64,000 nucleotides of DNA from the NCBI GenBank assembly GCA_046318415.1, contig JBKCUK010000015.1:62001-126000 (forward strand), given 5' to 3'. Below are positions 1 through 8,391 of this stretch, in pieces. The notes under the pieces are model-generated. The model had not been told where the DNA came from and searched no databases. It worked only from the letters and a program-made list of their open reading frames with translations. The DNA is from JBKCUK01 sp046318415. GTDB lineage: Bacteria > Pseudomonadota > Alphaproteobacteria > Caedimonadales > Caedimonadaceae. How positions within the stretch are numbered: the first letter of the stretch is position 1; each line of letters opens with the position of its first letter. Made by a program: the position numbers and the translations under genes.

Positions 1-2
1 AA

Positions 3-272
3 CTCATGCGGGAAATGATGGATGCCTGGCATGCCAGCGATGCAACACGCTTCAAAAAAGCCCGCGAGACGCTGATTCCTATCGCCAAGATGATGTTTGT
101 AGAAGGCAATCCAGTGCCAGTAAAGTACGCCGCTTGGCGTTTGGGACTGTGCGCCAACGAAGTGCGCCCTCCCCTCTTGCCCTTAAGCGCTACCTTCCAT
201 AACCAGATGGATCAGACTCTGGCAAAGGCCGGGTTAACCCCCGCCCAAGAACTGCAGCGTGCCCATGGCTAA
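3..272 (+). CDS. dapA: 4-hydroxy-tetrahydrodipicolinate synthase, C-terminal part
   Basis: This is the 3' end of a gene that starts before the window; the reading frame is open to the left edge. The visible 90 residues match the helical C-terminal domain of DapA, with the stretch NPVPVKYAAWRLGL followed by RPPLLPLS, which is where the family ends its C-terminal bundle. DapA condenses pyruvate with aspartate semialdehyde in the lysine and diaminopimelate (peptidoglycan) pathway. The catalytic lysine and tyrosine lie upstream and cannot be checked. The stop codon lies inside the first codons of smpB, so the two genes overlap by about 8 bases and are probably cotranscribed. Confidence 0.85.
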   Translation, partial: LMREMMDAWHASDATRFKKARETLIPIAKMMFVEGNPVPVKYAAWRLGLCANEVRPPLLPLSATFHNQMDQTLAKAGLTPAQELQRAHG

Positions 273-738
273 GCAAGACGACACCCAATACAAGGTCATC
301 GCCGAGAATAGGCGCGCCCGCTATGATTACAGCATCGAAGAATCCATCGAGGCAGGCATTGTCTTAACGGGCTCGGAAGTGAAATCCATGCGCCTTGGTC
401 GCGCCAATATTGCCGAATCCCACGCAGCAGAAAAAGACGGCGAGTTTTATCTCTTCAACGCCAATATCAATGAATATGCCTCAGCCGCCCATTTTGGCCA
501 TTATGCCAGAAGGCCCCGCAAGTTATTGCTGAAGAAAAAGCAGGTCAATCGGCTCATTGGCGCCGTCACCCGCAAGGGTATGACCGTGGTGCCGCTGGTG
601 ATGTACTTTAATCATCGTGGCATGGTCAAGGTGCAGTTGGGCCTTGCCAAGGGTAAAAAACTCGCTGACAAACGGGCCAGCGAGAAAGAACGGGATTGGA
701 AACGCCAAAAGGAACGCATCTTGAAAGAGCGCGGTTAG
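265..738 (+). CDS. smpB: SsrA-binding protein SmpB
   Basis: SmpB (157 residues, normal length) binds the tRNA-like domain of tmRNA and brings it to ribosomes stalled on broken mRNAs. The family signature is clear: the N-terminal ENRRARYDYSIEE strand, GSEVKSMRLGRANI in the beta barrel, and the basic C-terminal tail with KGKKLADKR and a Lys/Arg-rich end that enters the mRNA channel. The ATG at 265 is preferred over a GTG two codons earlier; neither has a strong ribosome binding site, which fits translational coupling to dapA. Its RNA partner ssrA is encoded about 10 kb downstream. The stop codon interlocks with that of the convergent F-box gene (TTAG shared at 735-738). Confidence 0.97.
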   Translation: MAKQDDTQYKVIAENRRARYDYSIEESIEAGIVLTGSEVKSMRLGRANIAESHAAEKDGEFYLFNANINEYASAAHFGHYARRPRKLLLKKKQVNRLIGAVTRKGMTVVPLVMYFNHRGMVKVQLGLAKGKKLADKRASEKERDWKRQKERILKERG

Positions 739-2309
739 CGCTCTTCCTCAATTTCGACGATTTTATCTAAGGGCTTCAGCCTGAATTCCCAAAAGACAAC
801 TCCATCCTCCTCTTGACGGACTGGGGCACCCCCAATGATTGGATCCATGTGCCAGTCTGTTGGACTCCATGGGCCGTAGATGCTGTGCTCGATCAACCTC
901 CCTTCGGTGATGGGACGCTTACCATATTTTTGCAGTTTAAGATTTTGGTGGTACTTGCTGAAGAACCGCTGATCCCAATGGCAATCCCTATTGACGATGA
1001 GGCGCGCAAGCGGTGTATCCAGAACCCCATTCTCGCCTTGCTGAAGGTCTCTCTTCAGCCAGCCCAGGAACAGAACCACATGCCCCGGCACGTTAAGCCT
1101 TTGCAAATTCAAGCTCAGGACGAGTGTCTTGATTTCATCCGGTGAAATGTGACTTCCTGCAACATTGACGTGATTCAAAAACCGGAACTTTGTGAATGCC
1201 TCGACCATCTGTGCGTCGATCACAGAACCTTCATAGCGCAGATAACGCAGGTCAGGACAATGACGCGCCAAATCCTCGATTCCTGCCACGGTCAAATGGG
1301 CTTTGACATCAAGCTGCTGGAGGCGGCTCAGATGGGCCGTTAGCGATTTGATATCCGCATCCTTGAGCTGCTGTGTTTCATTATTCCTAGAAACATTGAG
1401 GGTCCTGAGATTCGTGCACCTTGAAATGGAGAGGATATCCTCATCTGTCGTCTCTGATAGGCTCAAGTCCTTCAGAAGAGACGGAAAATGAGGTTTCGCC
1501 AAGGCATGTATCGAATGGGCAAAGCCCAGGCGAATGCTTAAGCATTCAAGACCAGGCATCTTGTTAAGAGGCTGGTCCAAGAAATCCAAATTTTTGACAT
1601 TATAAACATCCATCTTAAGAGACTTGAGCTGACTCAAACTGGGCAGAGCGTCCATGAAGCTTGCATGAAGCAGATCGGGGCTCGTGATGACCAGCTCCTC
1701 GAGGTTTAACTTTTGCAGCGTCAGTGCACATTGCGCACCAAAGCGCCCCGGGGTACTCTGGGTGTGTAATCCATCAAAAAATTCCAGCTTCTTCAGCTGG
1801 GTCAGCACAGAAATCGCATCAAAAAAGCGATGCGCCAAATCGACATCATGGGGAAAAGACCAGCGCAACGTCCGCAGCTTGGTCAGGCGTTCGAGCGCGA
1901 CAAAGGTCCCATTAAACTGGCGCGCAGGTAGCTGTTTGACCAGAGGACTGCGGTGATAGCGCTCGATATCCAGACTTGTCAGATTTGGAAAGCGCCGCAA
2001 AAAATTTGCTAGAGTGTAGTTTTCTTTGAAAATGCGATTCTCGCGCCGCTCATAATCGCCAGCACCTCTTGTGTTAAATTTTTCGTCAATTTGGATAATT
2101 TGTTGGCGATGGCGTAAAACTTCACCAAGCTGGCGGTTGGTGAGCAAAAATCGCATCAGACCCACAGGATCATCTGACAGTCTGTTGGCAATCAAGACAT
2201 GTAGATCGTCGGGAAGCTCTATTGGACTGGCTTCTGTGGCATAACTGGAGGTTGCTGAGAGTAACGAAACCACTCCACACAAAACATTTCTCTGCACCTT
2301 TTTCAACAT
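735..2309 (-). CDS. Exported F-box and leucine-rich-repeat protein
   Basis: The protein has 524 residues. A Sec signal peptide (basic MLKKVQRN, hydrophobic core, likely cleavage after SSYA at about residue 24) is followed directly by an F-box at residues 31-68 (LPDDLHVLIANRLSDDPVG then LMRFLLTNRQLGEVL). From about residue 90 to 440 there are irregular leucine-rich repeats of the AMN1/F-box type, with units such as LRTLNVSRN and LQQLDVKAHL. F-box proteins recruit substrates to SCF ubiquitin ligases through Skp1, which bacteria lack, so a role in a eukaryotic host is inferred. The start was chosen because AGGGGA lies 6 bases upstream of this ATG; an in-frame start 5 codons earlier has no such site. 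The gene is convergent with smpB. The target is unknown. Confidence 0.8.
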   Translation of the reverse strand: MLKKVQRNVLCGVVSLLSATSSYATEASPIELPDDLHVLIANRLSDDPVGLMRFLLTNRQLGEVLRHRQQIIQIDEKFNTRGAGDYERRENRIFKENYTLANFLRRFPNLTSLDIERYHRSPLVKQLPARQFNGTFVALERLTKLRTLRWSFPHDVDLAHRFFDAISVLTQLKKLEFFDGLHTQSTPGRFGAQCALTLQKLNLEELVITSPDLLHASFMDALPSLSQLKSLKMDVYNVKNLDFLDQPLNKMPGLECLSIRLGFAHSIHALAKPHFPSLLKDLSLSETTDEDILSISRCTNLRTLNVSRNNETQQLKDADIKSLTAHLSRLQQLDVKAHLTVAGIEDLARHCPDLRYLRYEGSVIDAQMVEAFTKFRFLNHVNVAGSHISPDEIKTLVLSLNLQRLNVPGHVVLFLGWLKRDLQQGENGVLDTPLARLIVNRDCHWDQRFFSKYHQNLKLQKYGKRPITEGRLIEHSIYGPWSPTDWHMDPIIGGAPVRQEEDGVVFWEFRLKPLDKIVEIEEER

Positions 2310-2483
2310 AACAAATCCCCTCACTCAATGTGCGCTGCGACGCTAAAGCAACAAAGACAATTTGTCAAATATATTCTCAGGATTTGCAAAGTCTGGCCGA
2401 ACTAAGACAAGAGGCCACTGGGTAATCTGATGTTTGACTTGGACGCGTTGGCGAGAAAAGCAACCATAAAGAAGCCAGGGTCT

Positions 2484-3653
2484 TTATGACAATTCCACCA
2501 AGGTCACTTTGCCACCCTTAACCGTCATCGCCACGTCACCTTGAATTAATTGTAACGCCTCGCGCCCAAAGACGTCATACCGCCACCCCTCTAACACATG
2601 TGTAGCGGCATTTGGGCCATCGGCCGCAAGCAACTCAAGGTCATGGGACGTGGCAATGAGGCGCTCAACCACCCCTAAGCGCCCACTGCAGGTGCGTAAC
2701 CACAATTTTAGAATTTCCATGACGGCGTTAGAGACCCGCAGCTGGGCAGGACGCCCCGGTACAGCAGGAAGCTGATTCTCACCCAATGCATCGGCAGCGG
2801 CAATGGCCATAAAGGTAAACGACGGCACCTTGACCCCGGCGAGGCGACGCAACAGGCGACTGTTTTGTTTCAGAGATTCTGGCGTATCAACGCCATGTAA
2901 AGCCAGCTCAATCAGCGCCTCGTCTTTCAGAATGCGGCCTCGCGGCTTGTTTTGGGCTTGCGCCTCGCGCTCTCTTGCCTCGGCCAAAGCCTGGATGCGC
3001 GCCAAGATGCGGGGAGGTCTATTGCCCACCTTAAGGCGTGTCCATGCATTTTCGGGGTGAAGGGCGTATGTGGTGGCGCGCTTTAGAATGTCTAACTCGG
3101 TGTCAAACCAAGTCTCCCGTTGTTTTTGTCGCAGTAGCCGCAGCATACTTTGGTAGACCAAGCGCAAAGGTACCACATCATCCAGCGCATAGCGTATCTG
3201 GGCATCGGTCAAGGGACGCACGGACCAATCGGTAAAGCGTTGTCCTTTATCAAGCTTATGATGGGTAAATTGCCGCACCAGGGTTTCGTAAGCCACGGAC
3301 TCACCAAAGCCCAAGACCAGCGCTGCTGCTTGGGTATCGAAGATGGCCTGGGGCACTTGACCCGTCATATTATAGAAAATTTCTAAATCTTGGCGGGCGG
3401 CATGCAGAACCTTGAGGGGCGCTGCGGCGTATAGGAGATCAAGAAAGGGTGTCAAATCCAAACCTGGCGCCAGCGGATCAATGAGGGCAGCCTCTTCCGA
3501 TCCCGCCACTTGAATCAGGCACAGCTGTGACCAAAAGGTTTGCTCACGCATAAATTCTGTGTCAACGGTAATAAAGGCATCAGGGCCAGTTTCTGTGGCA
3601 CCCAAGCGTTGGCAGAAGGTCACAAGGTCGTCGGTAGTGGTAATAAGCTGCAT
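2484..3653 (-). CDS. rnd: Ribonuclease D
   Basis: This 3'-5' exoribonuclease acts in tRNA 3' trimming and stable RNA processing. The 389 residues have the family's usual length and order. The DEDD exonuclease domain spans residues 1-190, with Exo I DTEFMREQTFW near residue 28, Exo II around LHAARQDLEIFYN and Exo III with YALDDVVPL. It is followed by one or two HRDC-type helical domains (residues 205-370), which bind RNA. The gene stands alone between the F-box/LRR gene and the divergent aspS; the 100-base spacer to aspS must hold both promoters. Nothing unusual was seen. Confidence 0.95.
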   Translation of the reverse strand: MQLITTTDDLVTFCQRLGATETGPDAFITVDTEFMREQTFWSQLCLIQVAGSEEAALIDPLAPGLDLTPFLDLLYAAAPLKVLHAARQDLEIFYNMTGQVPQAIFDTQAAALVLGFGESVAYETLVRQFTHHKLDKGQRFTDWSVRPLTDAQIRYALDDVVPLRLVYQSMLRLLRQKQRETWFDTELDILKRATTYALHPENAWTRLKVGNRPPRILARIQALAEAREREAQAQNKPRGRILKDEALIELALHGVDTPESLKQNSRLLRRLAGVKVPSFTFMAIAAADALGENQLPAVPGRPAQLRVSNAVMEILKLWLRTCSGRLGVVERLIATSHDLELLAADGPNAATHVLEGWRYDVFGREALQLIQGDVAMTVKGGKVTLVELS

Positions 3654-3753
3654 CTTTGCTGTCGACTTAAGATCAAAATAACGCTAGATCCTAACACAGC
3701 AAGGTTGATCGGGCCAGCGGCCCACTATGAGAAAAAGGAATAAGGTGAGAAAT

Positions 3754-5568
3754 ATGCATCCCTATCGCACCCATACCTGTGCCCAACTCAACAGCACCCA
3801 TGTGGGCCAAAAGGTCCGACTTTCAGGCTGGGTCCATCGCAAGCGCGACCATGGCAATCTTCTTTTCATTGATCTGCGGGATCACTATGGCCTGACCCAA
3901 TGCATTATCGAGACCAATAATCCGCACTTTCCAGAAGCCGAACGCACACGCCTTGAGAGCGTTGTCACCATCACCGGCACCGTGGCGAAAAGAACGCCTG
4001 AGACGGTCAATACCAAGATGCCAACGGGCGAGATTGAACTGATCATTGAAGATTACAAAATCGACTCAATGGCGGAACAGCTGCCCATGCCCGTCAATTC
4101 GGACCAAGAGTTTCCAGAAGACATTCGTTTAACCTATCGCTTCCTGGACTTGCGTCGTGAGAAGATGCACAAAAATATTATGTTGCGTTCGCAGATTATT
4201 TCTTCCATTCGTCGCCGCATGACAGACCAAGGTTTTCAAGAATTTCAGACCCCCATCTTGACGGCAAGCTCACCCGAAGGTGCCCGCGACTTTTTGGTGC
4301 CAAGCCGCATGCATCCCGGCAAGTTCTATGCCCTTCCCCAAGCACCGCAGATGTTTAAACAACTGCTGATGATCAGTGGCTTTGACCGCTATTTTCAAAT
4401 CGCGCCCTGTTTTCGGGACGAAGATAGCCGCGCGGATCGCTCGCCGGGCGAGTTCTACCAGCTGGACTTTGAGATGTCTTACGTCACCCAGGAAGATGTC
4501 TTTGCCGCCGTTGAACCTGTGCTTTATGGGGTTTTTGAAGAATTCGCGGAGGGTCGCACGGTCTCTGGCTATCCCTTCCCGCGCATTACCTATGATGAGG
4601 CCATGTTAAAGTATGGCTGCGACAAGCCGGATCTGCGCAACCCCATCCAAATTGCCGATGTGACCGACGTGTTCCGTGGCTCAAGCTTTAACGCCTTTGC
4701 CAACGCCATCGACAAGGGCGATGTGGTGCGGGCCATTCCAGCGCCCGGCGCCAGCAAGGAGGCGCGCAGTTTCTTTGATAAATTAAATGACTGGGCAAAG
4801 ACCCAAGGAGCCCCTGGTCTTGGCTACATCATTTTCGCCGATGGCGAGGCTAAAGGTCCCATTGCCAAGTTTTTGGATGCCGACCGCCTGACCCACCTGA
4901 AACAGCTGGCAGGACTTCATGAGGGTGACGGCGTGTTCTTTGCCTGTGGCCCCAAAGCCTCCACCGAAAAACTCGCCGGTGCCGCCCGCATCAAGGTGGG
5001 TGAAGACCTTGATCTGGTTGAAAAGAATGTCTTTAGGTTCTGCTGGGTGGTCGACTTCCCCATGTTCGAGTGGAATGAAACGGAAAAACGCGTCGATTTT
5101 TCCCATAATCCGTTCTCCATGCCCCAGGGCGGACTTGAGGCTCTGATGACCAAAGACCCCTTGGAAATCAAGGCTTACCAGTATGATATCGTCTGTAACG
5201 GCATCGAGCTTTCCAGCGGTGCCATTAGAAATCATATCCCACAAATCATGTATAAAGCCTTTGAAATTGCAGGCTATAATGCTCAAGAGTTAGAGGAAAG
5301 ATTTGGCGGTATGCTGAATGCCCTTAAATATGGTGCTCCACCCCACGGCGGCTGCGCACCGGGCATTGATCGTATCGTGATGCTGCTGGCGGACGAGCCG
5401 AACTTACGCGAAGTCGTTGCTTTTCCCATGAACCAGCAAGCGCAAGACCTTTTGATGGGTGCACCGGGCGACGTCACGGATAAACAGCTTCAAGAGCTTC
5501 ATATTCGTGTAGCCCTGCCGCCCAAATTGGCGAAGGAGGCAAAAAATGTACATGATTCCATAACTTAA
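3754..5568 (+). CDS. aspS: Aspartyl-tRNA synthetase
   Basis: AspRS charges tRNA-Asp. The 604 residues show the bacterial type. An OB-fold anticodon-binding domain comes first (HRKRDHGNLLFIDLRDHYG). The class II catalytic core has motif 2 (FRDEDSRADRSPGEFYQLD) and motif 3 (GGCAPGIDRIVMLL), and a GAD insertion domain lies between them (about residues 280-420). The ATG at 3754 is chosen because AAGGTGAG sits 6 bases upstream; an earlier in-frame ATG at 3727 would add nine basic residues with no family counterpart. Many alphaproteobacterial AspRS enzymes are non-discriminating and also form Asp-tRNA-Asn; that cannot be decided from this sequence alone. Confidence 0.97.
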   Translation: MHPYRTHTCAQLNSTHVGQKVRLSGWVHRKRDHGNLLFIDLRDHYGLTQCIIETNNPHFPEAERTRLESVVTITGTVAKRTPETVNTKMPTGEIELIIEDYKIDSMAEQLPMPVNSDQEFPEDIRLTYRFLDLRREKMHKNIMLRSQIISSIRRRMTDQGFQEFQTPILTASSPEGARDFLVPSRMHPGKFYALPQAPQMFKQLLMISGFDRYFQIAPCFRDEDSRADRSPGEFYQLDFEMSYVTQEDVFAAVEPVLYGVFEEFAEGRTVSGYPFPRITYDEAMLKYGCDKPDLRNPIQIADVTDVFRGSSFNAFANAIDKGDVVRAIPAPGASKEARSFFDKLNDWAKTQGAPGLGYIIFADGEAKGPIAKFLDADRLTHLKQLAGLHEGDGVFFACGPKASTEKLAGAARIKVGEDLDLVEKNVFRFCWVVDFPMFEWNETEKRVDFSHNPFSMPQGGLEALMTKDPLEIKAYQYDIVCNGIELSSGAIRNHIPQIMYKAFEIAGYNAQELEERFGGMLNALKYGAPPHGGCAPGIDRIVMLLADEPNLREVVAFPMNQQAQDLLMGAPGDVTDKQLQELHIRVALPPKLAKEAKNVHDSIT

Positions 5569-5583
5569 ACATGCCAAATGACC

Positions 5584-5636
5584 TGTGACTTCGGTCACAC
5601 TTTCAGGCGCTGCCAAAAGCAGCGCCTTTTATTTTT
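5584..5636 (+). terminator. Intrinsic terminator of aspS, with a UUCG hairpin before it
   Basis: A perfect 8-bp stem (GGCGCTGC/GCAGCGCC, 5606-5626) with loop CAAAA is followed by TTTTATTTTT, a standard Rho-independent terminator 37 bases after the aspS stop. Just upstream, at 5584-5599, TGTGAC-TTCG-GTCACA forms a second hairpin with a stable C(UUCG)G tetraloop, which may protect the mRNA 3' end. Confidence 0.9.
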
Positions 5637-5785
5637 GAGAGACCATCCCCTAGACCTCATACACAGGATGATCGGGCTTTTACTCTGCCCTCAAGCATCA
5701 GCGGCAATGCTTTGACAGCTTTTATTTATTGACTTCATCGAAATATATTATTACTTTTTGGAAAATTTCTACCTGAGGTTAAAAA

Positions 5786-7483
5786 ATGAGTTTGCTAGGC
5801 CATAGTTCAAAAATCACCGCATGGAATCTCTTGTTCATCGCGACCAGCGCTTCGGCATTATGGGCCAGTGACCTTCATCGGTCAGCCAGCGAAGACACTC
5901 TTGGATCATCGAGCTCAGCGCTCACGGTGAGCATACCAAGCGCAACCAATGCTACCGCCACCGTTCAATCTCGCGATGGCAATTCCCTCGCCGAACCCGC
6001 ACCCAAACGCCGCAAGCTTCGTGATGTTGAGGCGCTCCCCCCGCTTGGCGATCTCTCAGCCCTGCCTCGGGAAATACTACACCATGTCATGGACTTTCTT
6101 CCCGTCAAGGACGATGTGCGCCTGACGTGGATCTGCAAAGCGTTTGCGAACGAACGTGCGACTCGCAATCACTTTTATCGCATAAAATTAGAATCTCGCC
6201 TCGATCAAGACCAAAAAAGACAATACATACACTTAGTTAATTGGTCCCTGCCCCTTATGTGGCAGAGTGACGAGATGTTTTGGCGCATCACCCGCCAATC
6301 CAGGGAAATAACTAAGCAGCCTTTCATTCAAGAATCACCTCTCATTTATTATCAGAAGCCAATGATTGAATATCTGGCTGCCCTTGGCTTTGAAAACGGA
6401 CTCAAAGCAAAAATTTTCGGCATGATAGAGGGAGTATATGGTTACTTTGATTACGATGAGGCCTATGGTGCTGAAAACAAGGATTTTAATATCCAATATG
6501 ATGAAGGTGAACGTTTACTTGAGCAGTACATCAAACGGGGCGCCGCGTGGGCCGTTGATGTGAAAATTCGCTTGTGCCGTAAAGGCTACGATTCTAATTA
6601 CATTTTATTTGCCAGACACAATCCTGCTAATTTCCCAGAAATAAGTGTCTTTTTAAAAAGCCAAGCGGAAAATAATCATCCAAAAGAAGCGTTTGCTCTG
6701 TTTAAGGCGCTCGAGCCTTACGAAGAGACAGATCTAGATTTCTGCGAAGAGTCCTATGAATGGGTGTACACCACGTTAAAACTGCTCAATAACAAAAAAA
6801 GTTATTACTATTGTGCGGAAATAATGTCTATAAATGGTCCTGAGTATTTTTTAGAACATAAACGGCGCTTACTTGCCGATGCTGTTGACCTTGGACACGC
6901 TTGGGCAAGGAAATATTACTATGAACTCCATGAATTGCTGGATACACCCGAAGAAAAACAAAGGGCTGAAGAGTGTCTCTTCAAAGACCTTGAGGCTGGT
7001 AAAGAGTGGGCAAAGGAAAAATACTACTATCGTCTTGAAAGTTCCGATCTTGAAGAAGATCAACGTAGGGCCAAAACTATGCTTTTTGAGGGGGCAAGGA
7101 AAGGTGAGAATTTCTTCGTAGCAGAATCTCTTAAGTTATGTATGCGGCAGCAGGCCCTTAGCGAGGAGATATGCACCTTGCTTAGCCATATTGCTGCAGT
7201 AAATGATCATAATCAAAGCTACGGTGTTACCTTAGAAATTGCAGGCAAATCAACGCGCATCGAGATGCGAGACATGAAGCAGGTTATTAAACAGGATCCC
7301 ACCCTGCTACAGGTAGGCCTATCCCCGCAAGAGCTCTTTGGTCGTGTCCAGGCTTATGAACGCGAGCGTCGCCTCAAAGAGCCTAAACCTGTTGCGCCTT
7401 CAGTTGAAGACTATCACATTGCGAAGATGAAGGGTCTTTGGAAGCGGTTTGGTGTACCACCCCTTGGGTTTAACCCCAACTAA
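5786..7483 (+). CDS. Exported F-box protein with Sel1/TPR-like helical repeats and a basic NLS-like motif
   Basis: The protein has 565 residues. An N-terminal hydrophobic segment (WNLLFIATSASALWASD, residues 13-29) reads as a signal peptide. A low-complexity Ser/Thr/Ala linker follows, then PAPKRRKLRD at residues 71-80, which resembles the Myc-type nuclear localisation signal. The F-box lies at about residues 92-130 (ALPREILHHVMDFLPVKDD, then TWICKAF). The rest is helical, with degenerate repeats that look Sel1/TPR-like, for example GHAWARKYYYELHELLDTP and GKEWAKEKYYYRLESSD. Start support: GAGG is 8 bases upstream. The middle of the gene is markedly more AT-rich than its neighbours, which suggests acquisition. 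A role in host ubiquitin signalling is inferred; substrates are unknown. Confidence 0.75.
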   Translation: MSLLGHSSKITAWNLLFIATSASALWASDLHRSASEDTLGSSSSALTVSIPSATNATATVQSRDGNSLAEPAPKRRKLRDVEALPPLGDLSALPREILHHVMDFLPVKDDVRLTWICKAFANERATRNHFYRIKLESRLDQDQKRQYIHLVNWSLPLMWQSDEMFWRITRQSREITKQPFIQESPLIYYQKPMIEYLAALGFENGLKAKIFGMIEGVYGYFDYDEAYGAENKDFNIQYDEGERLLEQYIKRGAAWAVDVKIRLCRKGYDSNYILFARHNPANFPEISVFLKSQAENNHPKEAFALFKALEPYEETDLDFCEESYEWVYTTLKLLNNKKSYYYCAEIMSINGPEYFLEHKRRLLADAVDLGHAWARKYYYELHELLDTPEEKQRAEECLFKDLEAGKEWAKEKYYYRLESSDLEEDQRRAKTMLFEGARKGENFFVAESLKLCMRQQALSEEICTLLSHIAAVNDHNQSYGVTLEIAGKSTRIEMRDMKQVIKQDPTLLQVGLSPQELFGRVQAYERERRLKEPKPVAPSVEDYHIAKMKGLWKRFGVPPLGFNPN

Positions 7484-7515
7484 CGGCGCGATGTACCAGC
7501 ACCTATTCGCCCCAC

Positions 7516-7643
7516 ACCGATGGGATGATGCAATCGGTCTCAGGGCGCGGAGGGATGGCAGAGACCCTCCCCTCCCGCCCAGTGGACGGTGAGAACGTCG
7601 ACGGGTTTTGGGCCCGTTCTATCTCCCTCGCGCTGAACGGGCC
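7516..7643. other. Structured intergenic region with three consecutive stem-loops
   Basis: The 180 bases between two genes contain three good hairpins and no plausible reading frame. The first is ACCGAT/ATCGGT (7516-7538). The second is a two-part stem with outer GGGCG/CGCCC (7543-7580) and inner GGAGGG/CCCTCC (7549-7570). The third is a perfect 9-bp GGCCCGTTC/GAACGGGCC (7611-7643). None is followed by a T tract on either strand, so these are not ordinary terminators. I do not recognise a known RNA family. It could be a small RNA, an mRNA 3' element of the F-box gene, or a decayed mobile palindrome. Confidence 0.45.
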
Positions 7644-7665
7644 ATTACACCAATTCGACACACTA

Positions 7666-8358
7666 TCATCTTAGTTGTCTGGGGTTATCCTGTGGGACAA
7701 TATATCTTCCTAAGAGATTAATAAGGTCCGTTGCATGCAAAGCTATGGGCACGCCCAAGGATTGAATTTCATCTCGATACCACTCAAAACCCGCGTGAGA
7801 TCCCCCTAAAAAACCAATGACAGCCATCCCGGCACTTTGCGCTGCTTTTATCCCAGCTACACTATCTTCAATAACCAAGCAGTTCTCAGGAGAGATTCCC
7901 ATCTGCTGCGCTGCAAATAAAAACAAATCAGGGAATGGCTTTCCTCTTTTGACTTGAGAAGATGTAAAAATTGTTTCTTGTGAGAAAAAATGATCTTGTT
8001 TTGTCAATTCCAAGGATTTTAAAACCCTTGCCCTTGGACTTGAACTTGCAACACATTTAAGCATGGAGGAGCAATATTCTAGCACCTGAGGAATGAGTGT
8101 TTGCAGTTCATTTTCGAAGGCGCTCAAAACACGTCTTTGCGCCAAATCGGTCAGGTTTTCGGGCAAGACAATACCAGATTCTTGAAATATCATGTCTCGT
8201 ACCGTGGCAGTATTCATGCCGGTAAACTTTTTGATACTCTCTTCGGTTGAAATTGCATAGCCAAGATCGGACAGAATCTCTGCGTCTATACGATTTGCAA
8301 TAATTTCGCTATCTACTAAAACCCCATCGCAATCAAAAATGATCATTTTAGTGTTCAT
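7666..8358 (-). CDS. HAD-superfamily phosphatase, beta-phosphoglucomutase/phosphatase-like
   Basis: The protein has 230 residues and is a cytosolic HAD subfamily IA hydrolase. Motif I is IIFDCDGVLVDSE (nucleophile and acid/base Asp near residues 9 and 11). A helical cap follows. Motif II is the Ser in CVASSSPRA, Lys is supplied by the VKRGKPFPDLFLFAA region, and motif III is LVIEDSVAGIKAA. The substrate is probably a small phosphorylated sugar or similar metabolite, but motifs do not define it. GGTGG lies about 6 bases before the ATG. The gene sits in an accessory patch with AT-rich neighbours and is not part of an obvious pathway operon. Confidence 0.85.
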   Translation of the reverse strand: MNTKMIIFDCDGVLVDSEIIANRIDAEILSDLGYAISTEESIKKFTGMNTATVRDMIFQESGIVLPENLTDLAQRRVLSAFENELQTLIPQVLEYCSSMLKCVASSSPRARVLKSLELTKQDHFFSQETIFTSSQVKRGKPFPDLFLFAAQQMGISPENCLVIEDSVAGIKAAQSAGMAVIGFLGGSHAGFEWYRDEIQSLGVPIALHATDLINLLGRYIVPQDNPRQLR

Positions 8359-8391
8359 GCTTATCCACCAAAATTTTCTAGAAATATCGTT

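Noticed and set aside
4783..5286. 167-codon minus-strand frame inside aspS
   Set aside because: It lies fully within a well-conserved gene on the other strand and shows no protein family features.
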